Assembly: GCA_047967505.1 (NCBI GenBank)
Contig: CM106540.1
Direction: 5' to 3' (one strand)
Length of the DNA: 64,000 nt
DNA from: Dipteris shenzhenensis
Taxonomy: Eukaryota > Polypodiophyta > Polypodiopsida > Gleicheniales
Below are positions 22,470-32,650 of this stretch, piece after piece. Position 1 is the stretch's first letter, and each line of letters begins with the position of its first letter. The notes beneath the pieces were generated by a model. It ran no database searches and was not told the origin of the DNA. It was given only the letters and a program-made list of their open reading frames with translations. Both the position numbers and the translations under genes were made by a program.

Positions 22470-24900
22470 CAAAGGGCTTACCTCCCGAAAGGGCAATAGA
22501 TCGTCACATTGACTTAGTCCCTGGCACTAAACCTATCAGTAACCATATAGGATGAACCAGTTTGATGAGGATAAATTAGCTTGTTAACTTTAGAATTACC
22601 TAAAAAATGGGTATATACGCCTGAGTAAGTCCCTTAGGACTATGCACCTCTCCTTTTGAGAAACAAAACAAAAAAGATAGTTCATGGACAATGTGTGTTG
22701 ATTACGAATGTTTGGACAATTAAGAACAAACATCCTCTTCCCCACTCAGATGATATGGCCATTACGAGTTTCTCGTACTTACCTTTAGGTTTGGCCAATG
22801 CTCCCGTAACTTTCTAGCAAATGATGAACGACTTGTTTCGAGACTATTTGGGTTAAGTTTGTTATTGTGTTCTTAGATGACATCTTGATATATAGCAAGA
22901 CGTTAGAGGACCATATAGGCCACCTCCGGATTGTCTTGACTCTGTTGAGACAACATAAGCTATATGCCAAGATGAGTAAATGTGACTTCCTTATGAAGGA
23001 GAAAATTTACTTAAACACAAGATTTCTAGGAACGGTGTTAGCATTGATCTCAATTAGATCGTATTCAAAAGGTTTTGGATTAGCTAATACCTCTGACTGT
23101 GAAACAACTTCATTCTTTCCAAGGGTTTATTGTCTTTCTCAAGAAGTCCATATGAGATTACTCCAAAATCACAGTTTCTCTGACCAACGGATTGAAAGGT
23201 GTTGGATGTAAGTCCTATCAGCCTATCATCCGAACGACAATTTAAACAAGGCTTTAGACAAATTGAAACTCTCTATCAAGGAAGCACCCATTCTTGCACT
23301 ACATGATCCAACCCGACCTTATGTTTAGAGGCTGATGCTAGTGATTATGCAATTGAGGCAGCATTGTTCCAAGATGGTAGACCTGTAGCTTTTGAGAGTA
23401 AAAACCTGGATGACACTCAATACTGTTGGCCAACAATGGAAACATAACTTTATGCTGTAGTGCATGCTCTCAAGGTTAGAAGACACTACCTCTATGGCTC
23501 TAAGTTTGTAATATTGGCTGATCATCAGTCAATTAAGTAAGTGTGTGACGGTTCGGAGGAAAGAAAGGCTAGATGGGTTGAGATAAAGCAAGACCTTGAT
23601 TTTGAAATACGTTATCATAAGTGTGGCTGATGCTTTAAGTCGGATCGAGTTTGAAAATGCTATGTCATTTACTGAGATATCCTCTAACCTATTTCAATCT
23701 CTGAGAGGGCTTTGCGTGACAAATAGACGTTTTAGTCAATAGGATGGGAGCTCAATGATTGACTAAGACTCAGGGATTATGCCACATACTGTACAGGCGG
23801 CAAGAGGTCAGTGGATGATTTGGAATGGGTTGCTGCTTCGAAATGACAAAAGACCGAATGTATCGGATCTTTGATCCAAGATTCTCAAGGAGTGTCATGA
23901 TGCACCTAGTGCGGGACATCCTAGAGTACACATGACACTGTCTCTTGTGAAGCATACTTTCTATTGGCCTAAGATGAGAGAATTCATTCAGAATTATGTA
24001 GTAGGTTGCCGAACTTGTCAAGTGACCAAGGCTGAATGCCTTCGAAGAGCGGTTTTATTACAGTCATTGGAAATCCTTGGTAATAAATGGGAACGTATTA
24101 TGTGGACTTTATCATGGCTTTGCCACCAACACGAAAGGGTCATGATTCCATATGGGTTATAGTGGATCGACCGACAAAAACGGGTAGATTTTTACCTACT
24201 AGATCAACCGTTACAACAAGTCAATTGGCTCAACAATTTATTGACCAATTATTTCGGCTATATGGATTGCCAGCTGACATTGTCAGTGATAGGGATTCTA
24301 AGTTTGAGTGAATTCTAGATGCTTGTCTTTGACAAGTTAGATACCATTCTCAAACTTTCCCAGTCTGATGACCAAACAGAAGTAGTAAAACAACTTCTTG
24401 AGAATATGCTTCGTGCGTATGTTTCCAATCTTCATTGGAAGCACATTTACCCATGATTGAATGTGCAAAGCATTCAAGTACATGTTTCAGTCCTTTTTAT
24501 GCTTATGTACCTAAATCACCAGTCATGGTTGGATTCAGGGGATGCTGCTAGGACATTCTTTGCAAGACATGCAAGAGATGTTGTAGTTTGCCAAGGAGTC
24601 TATTAGAAGGGCACAAGGTAACACATTTTATTCTAATAGACATCGTTCACCTAGGGAATTTTCTACCGGAAGGATGGTATATTTACGGATTGACAGGGCA
24701 GGTTACGAAATTATCCCCCACATTCTGTGGTCCATTCAAGATTATAGGATCAATTGGTTACTCCTCAAGAACTTATAGAGGTTGAAGACTTACCCTTGGT
24801 ACCGCATGAGATTCTTGGATTTTGTGAATGTCCAATCAGCAATAGGACAATCACGGAATACAAGATAAAGGAGAACGGGAGACATTGTGTAATGAAGGGA
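22470..24900 (+). pseudogene. Ty3/gypsy (chromodomain) pol remnant
   Basis: Many stops and frameshifts interrupt it, but the gypsy pol order is clear. The RT start is LPPERAID, LVPGTKPIS, MCVDYE (22475-22710). The catalytic block [20 protein letters not shown] lies at about 22870. RNase H appears as EAALFQDGRPVAFESKNLDD, VVHALKVRRHYLYGSKF and LADHQSI (23345-23540). The integrase zinc region is AGHPRVHMTLSLVKHTFYWP then GCRTCQVTKAE, and the core is VDFIMALPPTRKGHDSIWV with LYGLPADIVSDRDSKF (24090-24310). A chromodomain-like piece (LPLVPHEIL, then NRTITEYKIK) is near 24785-24870. It belongs to the chromovirus-type gypsy elements; it is not functional. Confidence 0.9.
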
Positions 24901-25020
24901 AAAGGGCCAAGTTAGAGGCCCTTTAGGTGGAAAATGTGGAGGGACTATATAAGTCCCCATCCACCCCCTACTATGTACCTTTTGATGTGACATCTAATCC
25001 AATCTCTCTCTACACTTGCT
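24901..25020 (+). repeat. Possible LTR piece with TATA box
   Basis: GGGACTATATAAGTCCCC around 24950 is a TATA box inside a short inverted repeat, as found in LTR promoters. It follows the gypsy chromodomain and is cut at about 25020 by the LINE copy. No LTR ends could be fixed. Confidence 0.4.
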
Positions 25021-25353
25021 ATAGAGAAGGGAGCTTGGATGCATCAGCCCAAACACGCCAAAGTTTGTACTCTCTGCGACTTGCAGTCAGTTGAGACGGA
25101 GGCACATGTAGCTTTACAGTGCCCCCGATATGCACATATCAAGAAGGACTACTAGCAGATATTGGAGGACTCCGCTCAGTTGACATCACTTCTCTCTACT
25201 GCCTCTCCGGCAGCATTGGGATCTTTTGTCAACCGTCTTTTTACATGTCGTCAGATTCCTAACCCCTCTTTTTTAGGAGACTTTCTTTACATTGTATTGA
25301 GATGGTCCCAAGGGTCATTTTTGGGCCCCCGTGGACGTTAATAAATTCTACTT

Positions 25354-25357
<4 letters not shown>
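25021..25357 (+). mobile_element. 5'-truncated LINE copy (3' end only)
   Basis: The sequence matches 27174-27510 of the next LINE closely. It has the same zinc-binding block (VCTLCDLQSVETEAHVALQC type), the same 3' untranslated words (GGTCATTTTTGG, GGACGTTAATAAATTCTACTT) and no upstream part. It ends in a TC microsatellite. Truncation at the 5' end is the usual outcome of LINE insertion. Confidence 0.88.

Positions 25358-25416
<59 letters not shown>
25358..25416. repeat. (TC)n microsatellite
   Basis: About 59 bases of uninterrupted TC that directly follow the 3' end of the truncated LINE and precede the next LINE. Confidence 0.95.
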
Positions 25417-25419
<3 letters not shown>

Positions 25420-25439
25420 CCCTCTCCTCTTCCCCCTCT

Positions 25440-27525
25440 CCTAGTCCTTTCACTAGTCCTTTCACCTTTGAAGACATTGAAGTTGGACTAAAGAAGATGG
25501 CTAATGGCAAAGCATCAAATCACATGAAGATACAGGCGGAATTTGTGAAATGGACAGGAGACCGAGCAAGAACATGGCTCTCACACATCCTAACACATGC
25601 TCTACACCATGGTTTCCCTCAAGAATGGCAAGAAAATTGGGTCCAGCCTTTACACAAAGGTGGAGACAAAAATTCAGTCACAAATTACAGAACTATAATG
25701 GTCAGCTCTACATTGGCCAAGCTCTTCAGTACAGTGCTAGAAATGAAAATCAGCTCATGGGCAGAAGAGGCACAAAAAAGAGCCACCGGACAGGCAGGCT
25801 TTCGCAAGGAGCACAGGACAGCCGACCACTTATTACCTTAAGGGTCCTCATGGATGAATGCACACTGAGAGGACGCACTCTATTTTGTTGTTTTGTGGAT
25901 TTCAAGAAAGCATTTGACACAATTCCAAGAGGAGGATTATGGAAGAGAATGCAAGAAATAGGAGTCCCTTTGGCCTTAAGGGTAGGCATCTCTCGCATCT
26001 ATGAAAAGGTATTATGCCGACTCAAACAAACACAAGGTATGTCTGATAAATTTGAGAGCAATATGGGAGTGAAGCAAGGCTGCCCTCTATCGCCTACCTT
26101 GTTCGGAATATGCATTAACCAACTGGAGGAACTCATCAATGAATTTGCAGTAGAGAAAGGGTTGCAAGGACCGCAATTGGGGCTTTGGACATTGCTATTG
26201 TTGTTATACGCAGATGATGTCGTTCTTTTTGCATACGATCCGGAATCTATGCACAAACTTTCACAAGTGCTTAAGACTTTTTATAGGGAAAGCGGGCTGC
26301 AAGTAAATGTCGGAAAAACAAAGATGATGGCAGTCTGTACCAATCAGCCAAAACATCCCCCTGAGATCACCTTTGATGGACAGATCATTGAGTATTGTCA
26401 GCACCTTCAAATACTTAGGGGTTGATATCCCGGCAGATCACAAATGGTGGCAATGTATACATAGAAGGATGGACACTGGTTGGGGGAAGTACTACCATCT
26501 TGAGAATGATTGCACGCACGCCGACACTAGGAACTGGAAAATTCGAAATGTATTGTTTGATGCATATGTAGTGCAGACAGTATTATATGGAGTGGAAGTA
26601 TGGGGAGGTAGCATTTCAGCCTCTACATGGAATGATATTGAGAAAATGCAAAAGGCTTTCTTAAGGAGACACCTTGGTGTCAAACCCACTACTCCATACT
26701 CAATACTTCTGTTGGAAACGGGAAGGAGACCGATTGAATTTCATGCATTGATCAGAGTTATGCAATACCTAATAGAGGTGCAGCAAATGCAACCTGATAG
26801 GCTGCCTCATAAAGCATGGAATGCCAGCACAAAAGAACTACAAAAGTAAGGTCATCTGCACAGGATGGGCAACCGACATAAGAAAATGGTTCAACAGATG
26901 GAAAGTGGAAGCATATTTGACCATGCCGCCTGAAAAGGTCAACATGCAAGAGTTTCAACTGTCTTTACAGAGCACTTTGCGGAATCACTGGTTGACAAGT
27001 GAAAAGAGGGTAAAGCTGGAATATTAGCAAGACAACATAAATCCCACATGTTGGTCTACATACATGTCCATAGAGACTCATGCTCAGTCTTATATTAGCA
27101 CACCTATCCCCCTTCTATATCGCAGAAACATCGCCAGGTTCCGTACCAGATCTCATACATTTGCCATTGAGCAAGGAGCTTGGATACACCAACCTAGACA
27201 TGCTAGAGTCTGTACCCTTTGTGACATGCAGACAGTTGAGACGGAGGCACATGTAGCTCTACAGTGCCCCCAATATGCACATATTAGGGAGGACTACCAG
27301 CAAATACAGGGGGACTCCGCTCAATTGACATCAGTTCTCTTCACTGCCTCTCCGGCAACATTGGGATCTTTTGTCACTCGTCTTTTTACCCGTCGTCAAG
27401 AACTCATAGACTCCTGACCCCTCTCCTTGAGGGGACTCTTTTTACATTGTATCGAGACGGGCCCCATAGGTCATTTTTGGCCCCCCGAGGACGCTAATAA
27501 ATTCTACTTCTACTTCTACTTCCTA
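25440..27525 (+). mobile_element. Non-LTR (LINE) retrotransposon: RT and zinc-binding end
   Basis: The reverse transcriptase is spread over several frames. Landmarks are VGLKKMANGKAS, WVQPLHKGGDKNSVTNYRTI, QAGFRKEHRTADHLL (25480-25835), then FVDFKKAFDTIPRGGLWKRM, MGVKQGCPLSPTLFGICINQ and the catalytic YADDVVLFAYD (26205). The thumb region follows (STFKYLGVDIP, VLYGVEVWG). A C-terminal zinc-binding block of CX2CX9HX4C form lies at about 27210-27270, with the stop at 27417. The 3' end has AATAAATTCTAC and three TTCTAC units. The endonuclease part is missing, so the copy is 5'-truncated. Frameshifts occur near 25840 and 26400, with stops near 26850 and 27028. It is not mobile by itself. Confidence 0.92.
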
Positions 27526-27571
27526 CCATCTTTGGCCTTCACCAATTCAGCCCCTATCCCCTTCATTGCAT

Positions 27572-27583
27572 TGGTATCAGAGC
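27572..27583 (+). promoter_or_regulatory. Primer-binding site of the gypsy element that follows
   Basis: TGGTATCAGAGC, the plant initiator tRNA-Met complement. The LTR end would be at 27570 (CATTGCA), but only about 45 bases of it remain before the LINE tail, so the LINE sits inside or replaces the LTR. Confidence 0.85.
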
Positions 27584-28450
27584 TCCTTCCAAGGACCCTG
27601 TGCTTCTCATTCTCAATGCTGTCTGCCGAACAAACTCCATGCAAGCAAAAGCATTTCAGCATCAAGCAAGTATAACGAAGACCAACTACAAGATGAAGCA
27701 ATACAATGTCGACGACTAGCTTCGAAATCAACTGCAAATCCCATGAGGATTGCGGGCTACAACGCATTGCTGCCCAGCGCCAACTCCTACGAATCCATCA
27801 ACAGCTCAATTGCTCCATCAATGGAAGCAGCTCTTACAGTCACTCGACTGGCAAACTGCGCTCTTATCCCTGCGGCTTGCAAAGCAACAAGCAACCAACA
27901 CAAACAGCCGCTCCCATACGTCCCACGACTCACAACAAACACCAAGCTTTGCAAGCCCACACGGACAGAGCCGCCTAAAACAACCAAGAGCCCGTCAGAG
28001 CCTATCAACGCCCATCGTCAGCGTGCCCTGTTGATTTCCACCACCACCCTAATGATCGCCTGTCCCGCTAATTCCACCGCCGCCTTGTCACTTGAGGGCT
28101 GCTGCCCACTGATTTCCGCCAGCCATCCTCCATCACCTTGATGCCACCTTCTGTCCCTTTTCCAAACCTTAGTTATCCTAGTTCTAAGGTTGGCCTGATT
28201 AGGTTAGTCGTCTAGTTAGTTAAGTTAGGTTTAGTTAGTTGGGTCTAGTTTGGGACTAGGTTAAGTTAGTGCTAACTAGGATTAAGCAATCTAGTTGGGT
28301 TAGCCTAAGACAATGCCCTAACTGTTCTAGAGGTCTTTAGGTCAGTGGACTAACTGGTCTTAGGTGACTTAGCCCCCCCCCCTAATTTGAGAAAAAGTCA
28401 ACTTTTCCAACCTCTTTTCAAGGCCTCTCACAGCCCCATTTGCAGTCATT
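27584..28450 (+). other. Leader of the gypsy element, no gene
   Basis: This follows the primer site and precedes gag. An open frame (27566-28141) has Ser/Thr/Pro-rich composition and no known domain. A degenerate TTAGTTAGGTTAG-type repeat lies at 28195-28260. Confidence 0.5.
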
Positions 28451-31200
28451 TTGACCCTATTTCGAAGCCTCCTCAACGACTTCCTTCCTGAGCTTTTCCA
28501 TCGGCTTTCTTTTGTGGTTCTACACACTATATCAAGTTCTCATTACAACAAGGTTTTGTTGTCTCCTTCTCTAAGTACACTTCATCTCCTTGCCTGCATT
28601 TGGGCTTCTCCGTCCCGAACAACCACCATGCCACCCAAGCGTGCCCCATGGGATACATTGCATGATAGTGATGAGGTTGCTCAACATGAGCAATTGCCCT
28701 CCACAATGGGTACATCCACTAGTTGTACAGGATTCCTACAACTCAGCCTCTCTCTCCTGCATCTCGCGAAGCACTAGCAGCGCAGTCTCAGTTTTTGGAT
28801 ACCCTTGCTTCTAAGCTCCAGGGTGCCATCTGCCAGGAGTTCAGCAAGCAGCTTACCACGGCCATGGCTATGCAAGATATGACTCTTGCCCAAATGGGAC
28901 AGCAGCTCGAGCAACAAATTGGCCATGCTATGCAGGACCCCAGCAAGGGGACCACTCAGAGAGTCGGGATGTTTTGTCTGCTCCACGCAGGGGTTTTATG
29001 GCAGATGCCCACAGTCCCTATGAGCATCAATCTTCTAGAACGTTGCATGTACCCCAACATGGGGATTATCTAGACTTACATGATGCATTTTCTATGCCAC
29101 GGAGCACCTTCTTGTAGGATATTAGGCCATCTTTTGGCTCACAGCTTTCTGCATCTATGCAGCCTCATCTGTCTCTCTTGGGCCGACCCGTTGATGTGCA
29201 TCCGATTAGTGCTCCTTTCATCGCACCACCGAGAGTATGCCTAGAGCTGGCTTTGGTTTATATCGCAGCCCACACCCGTGGGAGAGAGGTCAGTCCTCTT
29301 CTCAGTCCTTTGGTATGCCATCATTTCAGAGAGATGCATTTGGCAAAGAGACCCAGCCAGGGGGTGAGCACATATAGCCAAACGCAGCCAATGCATCAGA
29401 TGGCAACAGCTACTACACTGCAGGGGGTCAGTGGTGGGCAATAAGCCACTTTTGATGACATGCTAGAAGATTCTTTGCGTTTATATAAGGCCCTACCTGA
29501 GGCCATAAAACTTGAGATGTCCTTCTCTGATTATGTGAACCTCAAGCATGATGATGCCCACAGTTCCGGAGGTTACACACACAAGAATTATGCAGCCAAG
29601 GATATCAAAGACAAACTCACATCGCATAAGTTCAAAGGGACACTCGCACACCTAATGAGCTGGAGGAGTGGCTTACAAAGTTGGAAGATTATTTCCGCTT
29701 CTACCCAAAGCAAGATGAGGATCGCATAATCTTTGCGGGTATGCACATGCAAGACTATGCACATACTTGGTAGCGTTATATGAGGGACTCGCCTCAGAGG
29801 CCAGCCACATGGAAAGTGTTCTCAAGAAGTTGATGATCACCACATTTGTATCCCCGCTCATACTGGAGCAATATCTGGCTGAATTCTATGCATTGTTGCA
29901 AACTGGTACTGTCCAAGAGTACTTGCAGCGTTTTTGGAGACTTCCTTGTTTGTACAGGACGTATCTGAGAGAGAGAAGTTGATGCTTTTCATCCAGAGAA
30001 TGAGCCCTTCTCTCACTGCAGATGTGAAGGCACATAACCCTCAAACAATTGAGCGTACAGCCCAATTGGCAGAGGTATTTGAGCCCAAGTATGCCAGCAA
30101 GTATAAGATGACAGCAGGCAGCACATATGGGATGCAAATGAGGCTAAGAAGAAGCCTAAGGTGACTGATTGGCATGAAAGAAAAAGCGTTGGAAATGAAA
30201 AATCAGAATTTAAACAACACACCAGGATTATTATGGACAGCAAAAGCAGGCAAACTTATGCTTTAAGTGTAGTAAGAAGTGGACTCCTGAGCATCAGGAA
30301 GTTTGCACAGTGGTACTGCAAAACTCAGCATGATTATTGAGATATCAGACGATGAGGATTTAATGGATGCTTCTAAGGCCTTGGATGCCACTCATGATGA
30401 TTCAGAGAGTGCACAACTCGGAGCCATGAAGGGGGCTGATTTTCCCTTTGATCCCAGTGGTGCTAATGAACATAATATGCATGGTATACAATCCGATGAC
30501 ACTCAGCCCACATGTAGCATGCAAGGCCCTTGGCCTAAAGTCTTTCATGTGGAGCATTAGGTTGCTATGCCTTTTCTTGCACGAGAGAATGCAAATGAAA
30601 GTGCTCCTGTGGACGAGGAGATCTATTGGGATGCACAGCAAGCAATTTATGCTATCTCTTTTCATCCCTTGATGGGTGCCAAAGGTGCTGAAACTATCAG
30701 ATTGAAAGGATAAATTAATGGCAGGACTGTTCACATGCTTGTGGACAACCGTAGCACTCATAGTTTCATCAATTCTAAGACCTTACAAAAGGTGGACTAA
30801 TTGCTACTGCGATTAATCATGGGCTGAGAGTAGAGGTGGCAAATGGACAGCATTTTGTCAGTAAATTTTGTTGCCAAGACGCAAGGATCAAGCTCTCTGA
30901 GGATTATGAATTTGCTGGGGATCTCTTGGCACTGGATAGCCCAATAGATGCTGTCCTGGGCTGCGATTGGCTAAAATCTTTGGGTAAATCAGCATGGATT
31001 TAAATGCCCTATCACTCAGCTTTTTCCACAAGGGTAGAATAGTAGCATTGCACGGCATTGCCACTCCTAAATTGCAGGTCATTTCAGCAAGGCAGTTGGC
31101 CAGGGAGCTCAAGAAGGAGCTCAAGAAGGTGGCCGGTGCTTGGAAGGTGGCCGGTGCCACCTTCCAAGCACTGATGAAGATTCATACACATAACACACAA
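28451..31200 (+). pseudogene. Ty3/gypsy gag and protease remnant
   Basis: MPPKRAPWDTLHDSDEVAQH (about 28628) begins a gag-like protein. A glutamine-rich helical stretch follows (28760-28960). The capsid region (YPKQDEDRI, WWRYMRDSP, EQYLAEFYALLQTGTVQEYL) spans 29695-29940. FLETSLFVQDVSEREKLMLF leads to a knuckle LCFKCSKKWTPEHQEVC (about 30255). An acidic linker precedes a protease-like motif LVDNRSTHSFI (about 30735), in which the catalytic D-S/T-G is altered, and AVLGCDWLKSLGK (about 30950). RT, RNase H and integrase are missing. Several stops are present. Confidence 0.85.
31136..31171. repeat. Perfect 16-bp palindrome with 4-base loop
   Basis: The left arm GTGCTTGGAAGGTGGC (31136-31151), loop CGGT and right arm GCCACCTTCCAAGCAC (31156-31171) pair without mismatch. 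The left side also overlaps a direct repeat of AAGGTGGCCGGTGC. It lies at the decayed end of the gypsy protease region. Confidence 0.95.
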
Positions 31201-31395
31201 GGGAAAGAGGATGCTCATGAGCAATACTTCTTCATTACGAGAGACGGATACATTACTACCTTCACTCTAGATTACTCGTTCATCACAATCTACAAGAAAG
31301 GACTTTAAGTCCATTTACATACATGCTTTCAAGAAGCCATGTCATCCAAGTATGTACCCCTCTATATCCATGTCCTAGATGCATATACATCAACA
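31201..31395 (-). repeat. Probable 3' LTR part of copia element 3
   Basis: On the minus strand a purine tract GAGGGGGAGACT (31397-31408) is followed by TGTTGATGTATATG, a typical start of an LTR. The other LTR end could not be fixed; it lies near 31172-31200. Confidence 0.55.
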
Positions 31396-31698
31396 AGTCT
31401 CCCCCTCAAGCTCAGCATGATCTTGTACATCATATAAACCCAAAGCATCTCTAAAAAGATAAACTTATCTTACCCAAAGACTTGGTAAACATATATGCAC
31501 TCCCCAGAGAGAATGCATACCCACTAGTTGATCTTCTATCATTAATGCTGCCAATCCAATCTGCATCGGTATAACCATCCAACTAATCACACTACTATGG
31601 CAGCCCCCCTATACTTCACTTTTGAACTAGACAAAGCAACAGTGTGTTGTTTCTTGCTGCTCCAACTAATCACACTACTCCCAAGAGAGAATGCATAC

Positions 31699-32650
31699 TG
31701 CAATCCTCAATGACAGATCTACTGCAAACATTCTCTCCTTTGCACTCTCTCTCTCTCTCTCTCTCTCCAAAACACACTAGGGTCCAGGACAATCATCGGG
31801 CTGGACCCCCCCCAAAGGCTTTATTCATGAAGAGAGAATCTCAGTACAATAGTTCAGCGTAGAGCTGCTGCTACAAAATCCAAACGTGAAATCCTTTTTA
31901 CAAAGAGCTCATGGCTCCATAATTTGGCAACATGCCAAGTGTCAAAATAACTAGCTAAAAATTAGTACATGCCACAAAGGGCAATCTCTAGGGTCTTCGA
32001 TGTTCATTGGTCACACGAACATCTTCTGGTCACTTGCTAAGCTCATTAGCGCTTGGGAAATCAACCTTTCTCAGTACCTACCACAATTAATTAAAGCGTA
32101 CCACCATGGCACCCATTAATTGTTAGCGCTTTGCATGCAAATAATAAACTGTGGACTAATCCTAGTCACGGTCAGCGTCCCCATTGAACACATAAGCGCA
32201 CAACATAAAACATTTCTCTAGTTGACCGATCTCAACCCTCTTGACCATGATTAAGGGGCTTTGACCAAGGGTCGAGATGCCTTAATTATAATCAAGCCTC
32301 TCCAACCGAAGTTGGCACAACTCTCCAACCAAAGTTGGCACATCTTGGTTAACTGTAGTTAACCCTCTTGGCGTGAGCCAAGTCTCGTTGACCAAAGTCA
32401 ACATTCTATGACCGTAATCAGCTCTGTGGTTCTCTGGTTAACCGCAGTTAACCCTCTTGGTAATAAACCAAGTCTCTCGGTCCGAAATCAGGCTTACTTA
32501 ACCAGAGTCAAGTATCATTGACTGTAGTCAATTCTTTGACCATTAAAAGAACTCTTTTGACCATAATTAACCTAAATGAAAAACTCTTTAATTATGATCA
32601 AATAAATGGTCAATTGTACTTTGACTTAGGATATTTACATTGTGGTGACA
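31699..32650 (-). mobile_element. 952-bp solo LTR inserted in copia element 3
   Basis: The segment has TG/CA ends and is flanked by the 5-bp duplication CATAC (31694-31698 and 32651-32655). The uninterrupted site is preserved nearby: GAGAATGCATACCCACTAGT at about 31510 lacks the insert, which proves the boundaries. On the minus strand an AATAAAGCC signal lies near the 3' end (about 31820), so the LTR points left. The upstream half (32220-32600) is a dense array of small hairpins with TTGAC or TTAAC cores. A related LTR is at about 42150-42720. No internal coding sequence is present. Confidence 0.85.
32221..32600. promoter_or_regulatory. Array of small hairpins with W-box-like cores in LTR U3
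   Basis: At least ten short inverted repeats with 4-6-base loops follow each other. They include GTTGA/TCAAC (32221-32236), CCAAC/GTTGG twice (32302-32315, 32325-32338), GGTTAAC/GTTAACC twice (32347-32364, 32436-32453), CTTGGC/GCCAAG (32367-32382), GTTGAC/GTCAAC (32387-32402), CTTGGT/ACCAAG (32456-32472) and ATTGAC/GTCAAT (32517-32532). TTGAC(C/T) is the plant WRKY-binding W-box; a regulatory role is inferred. Confidence 0.6.

Noticed and set aside
27566-28141. Plus-strand frame of 191 codons after the gypsy primer site
   Set aside because: Ser/Thr/Pro-rich without motifs and located in the leader; gag begins later, near 28628.
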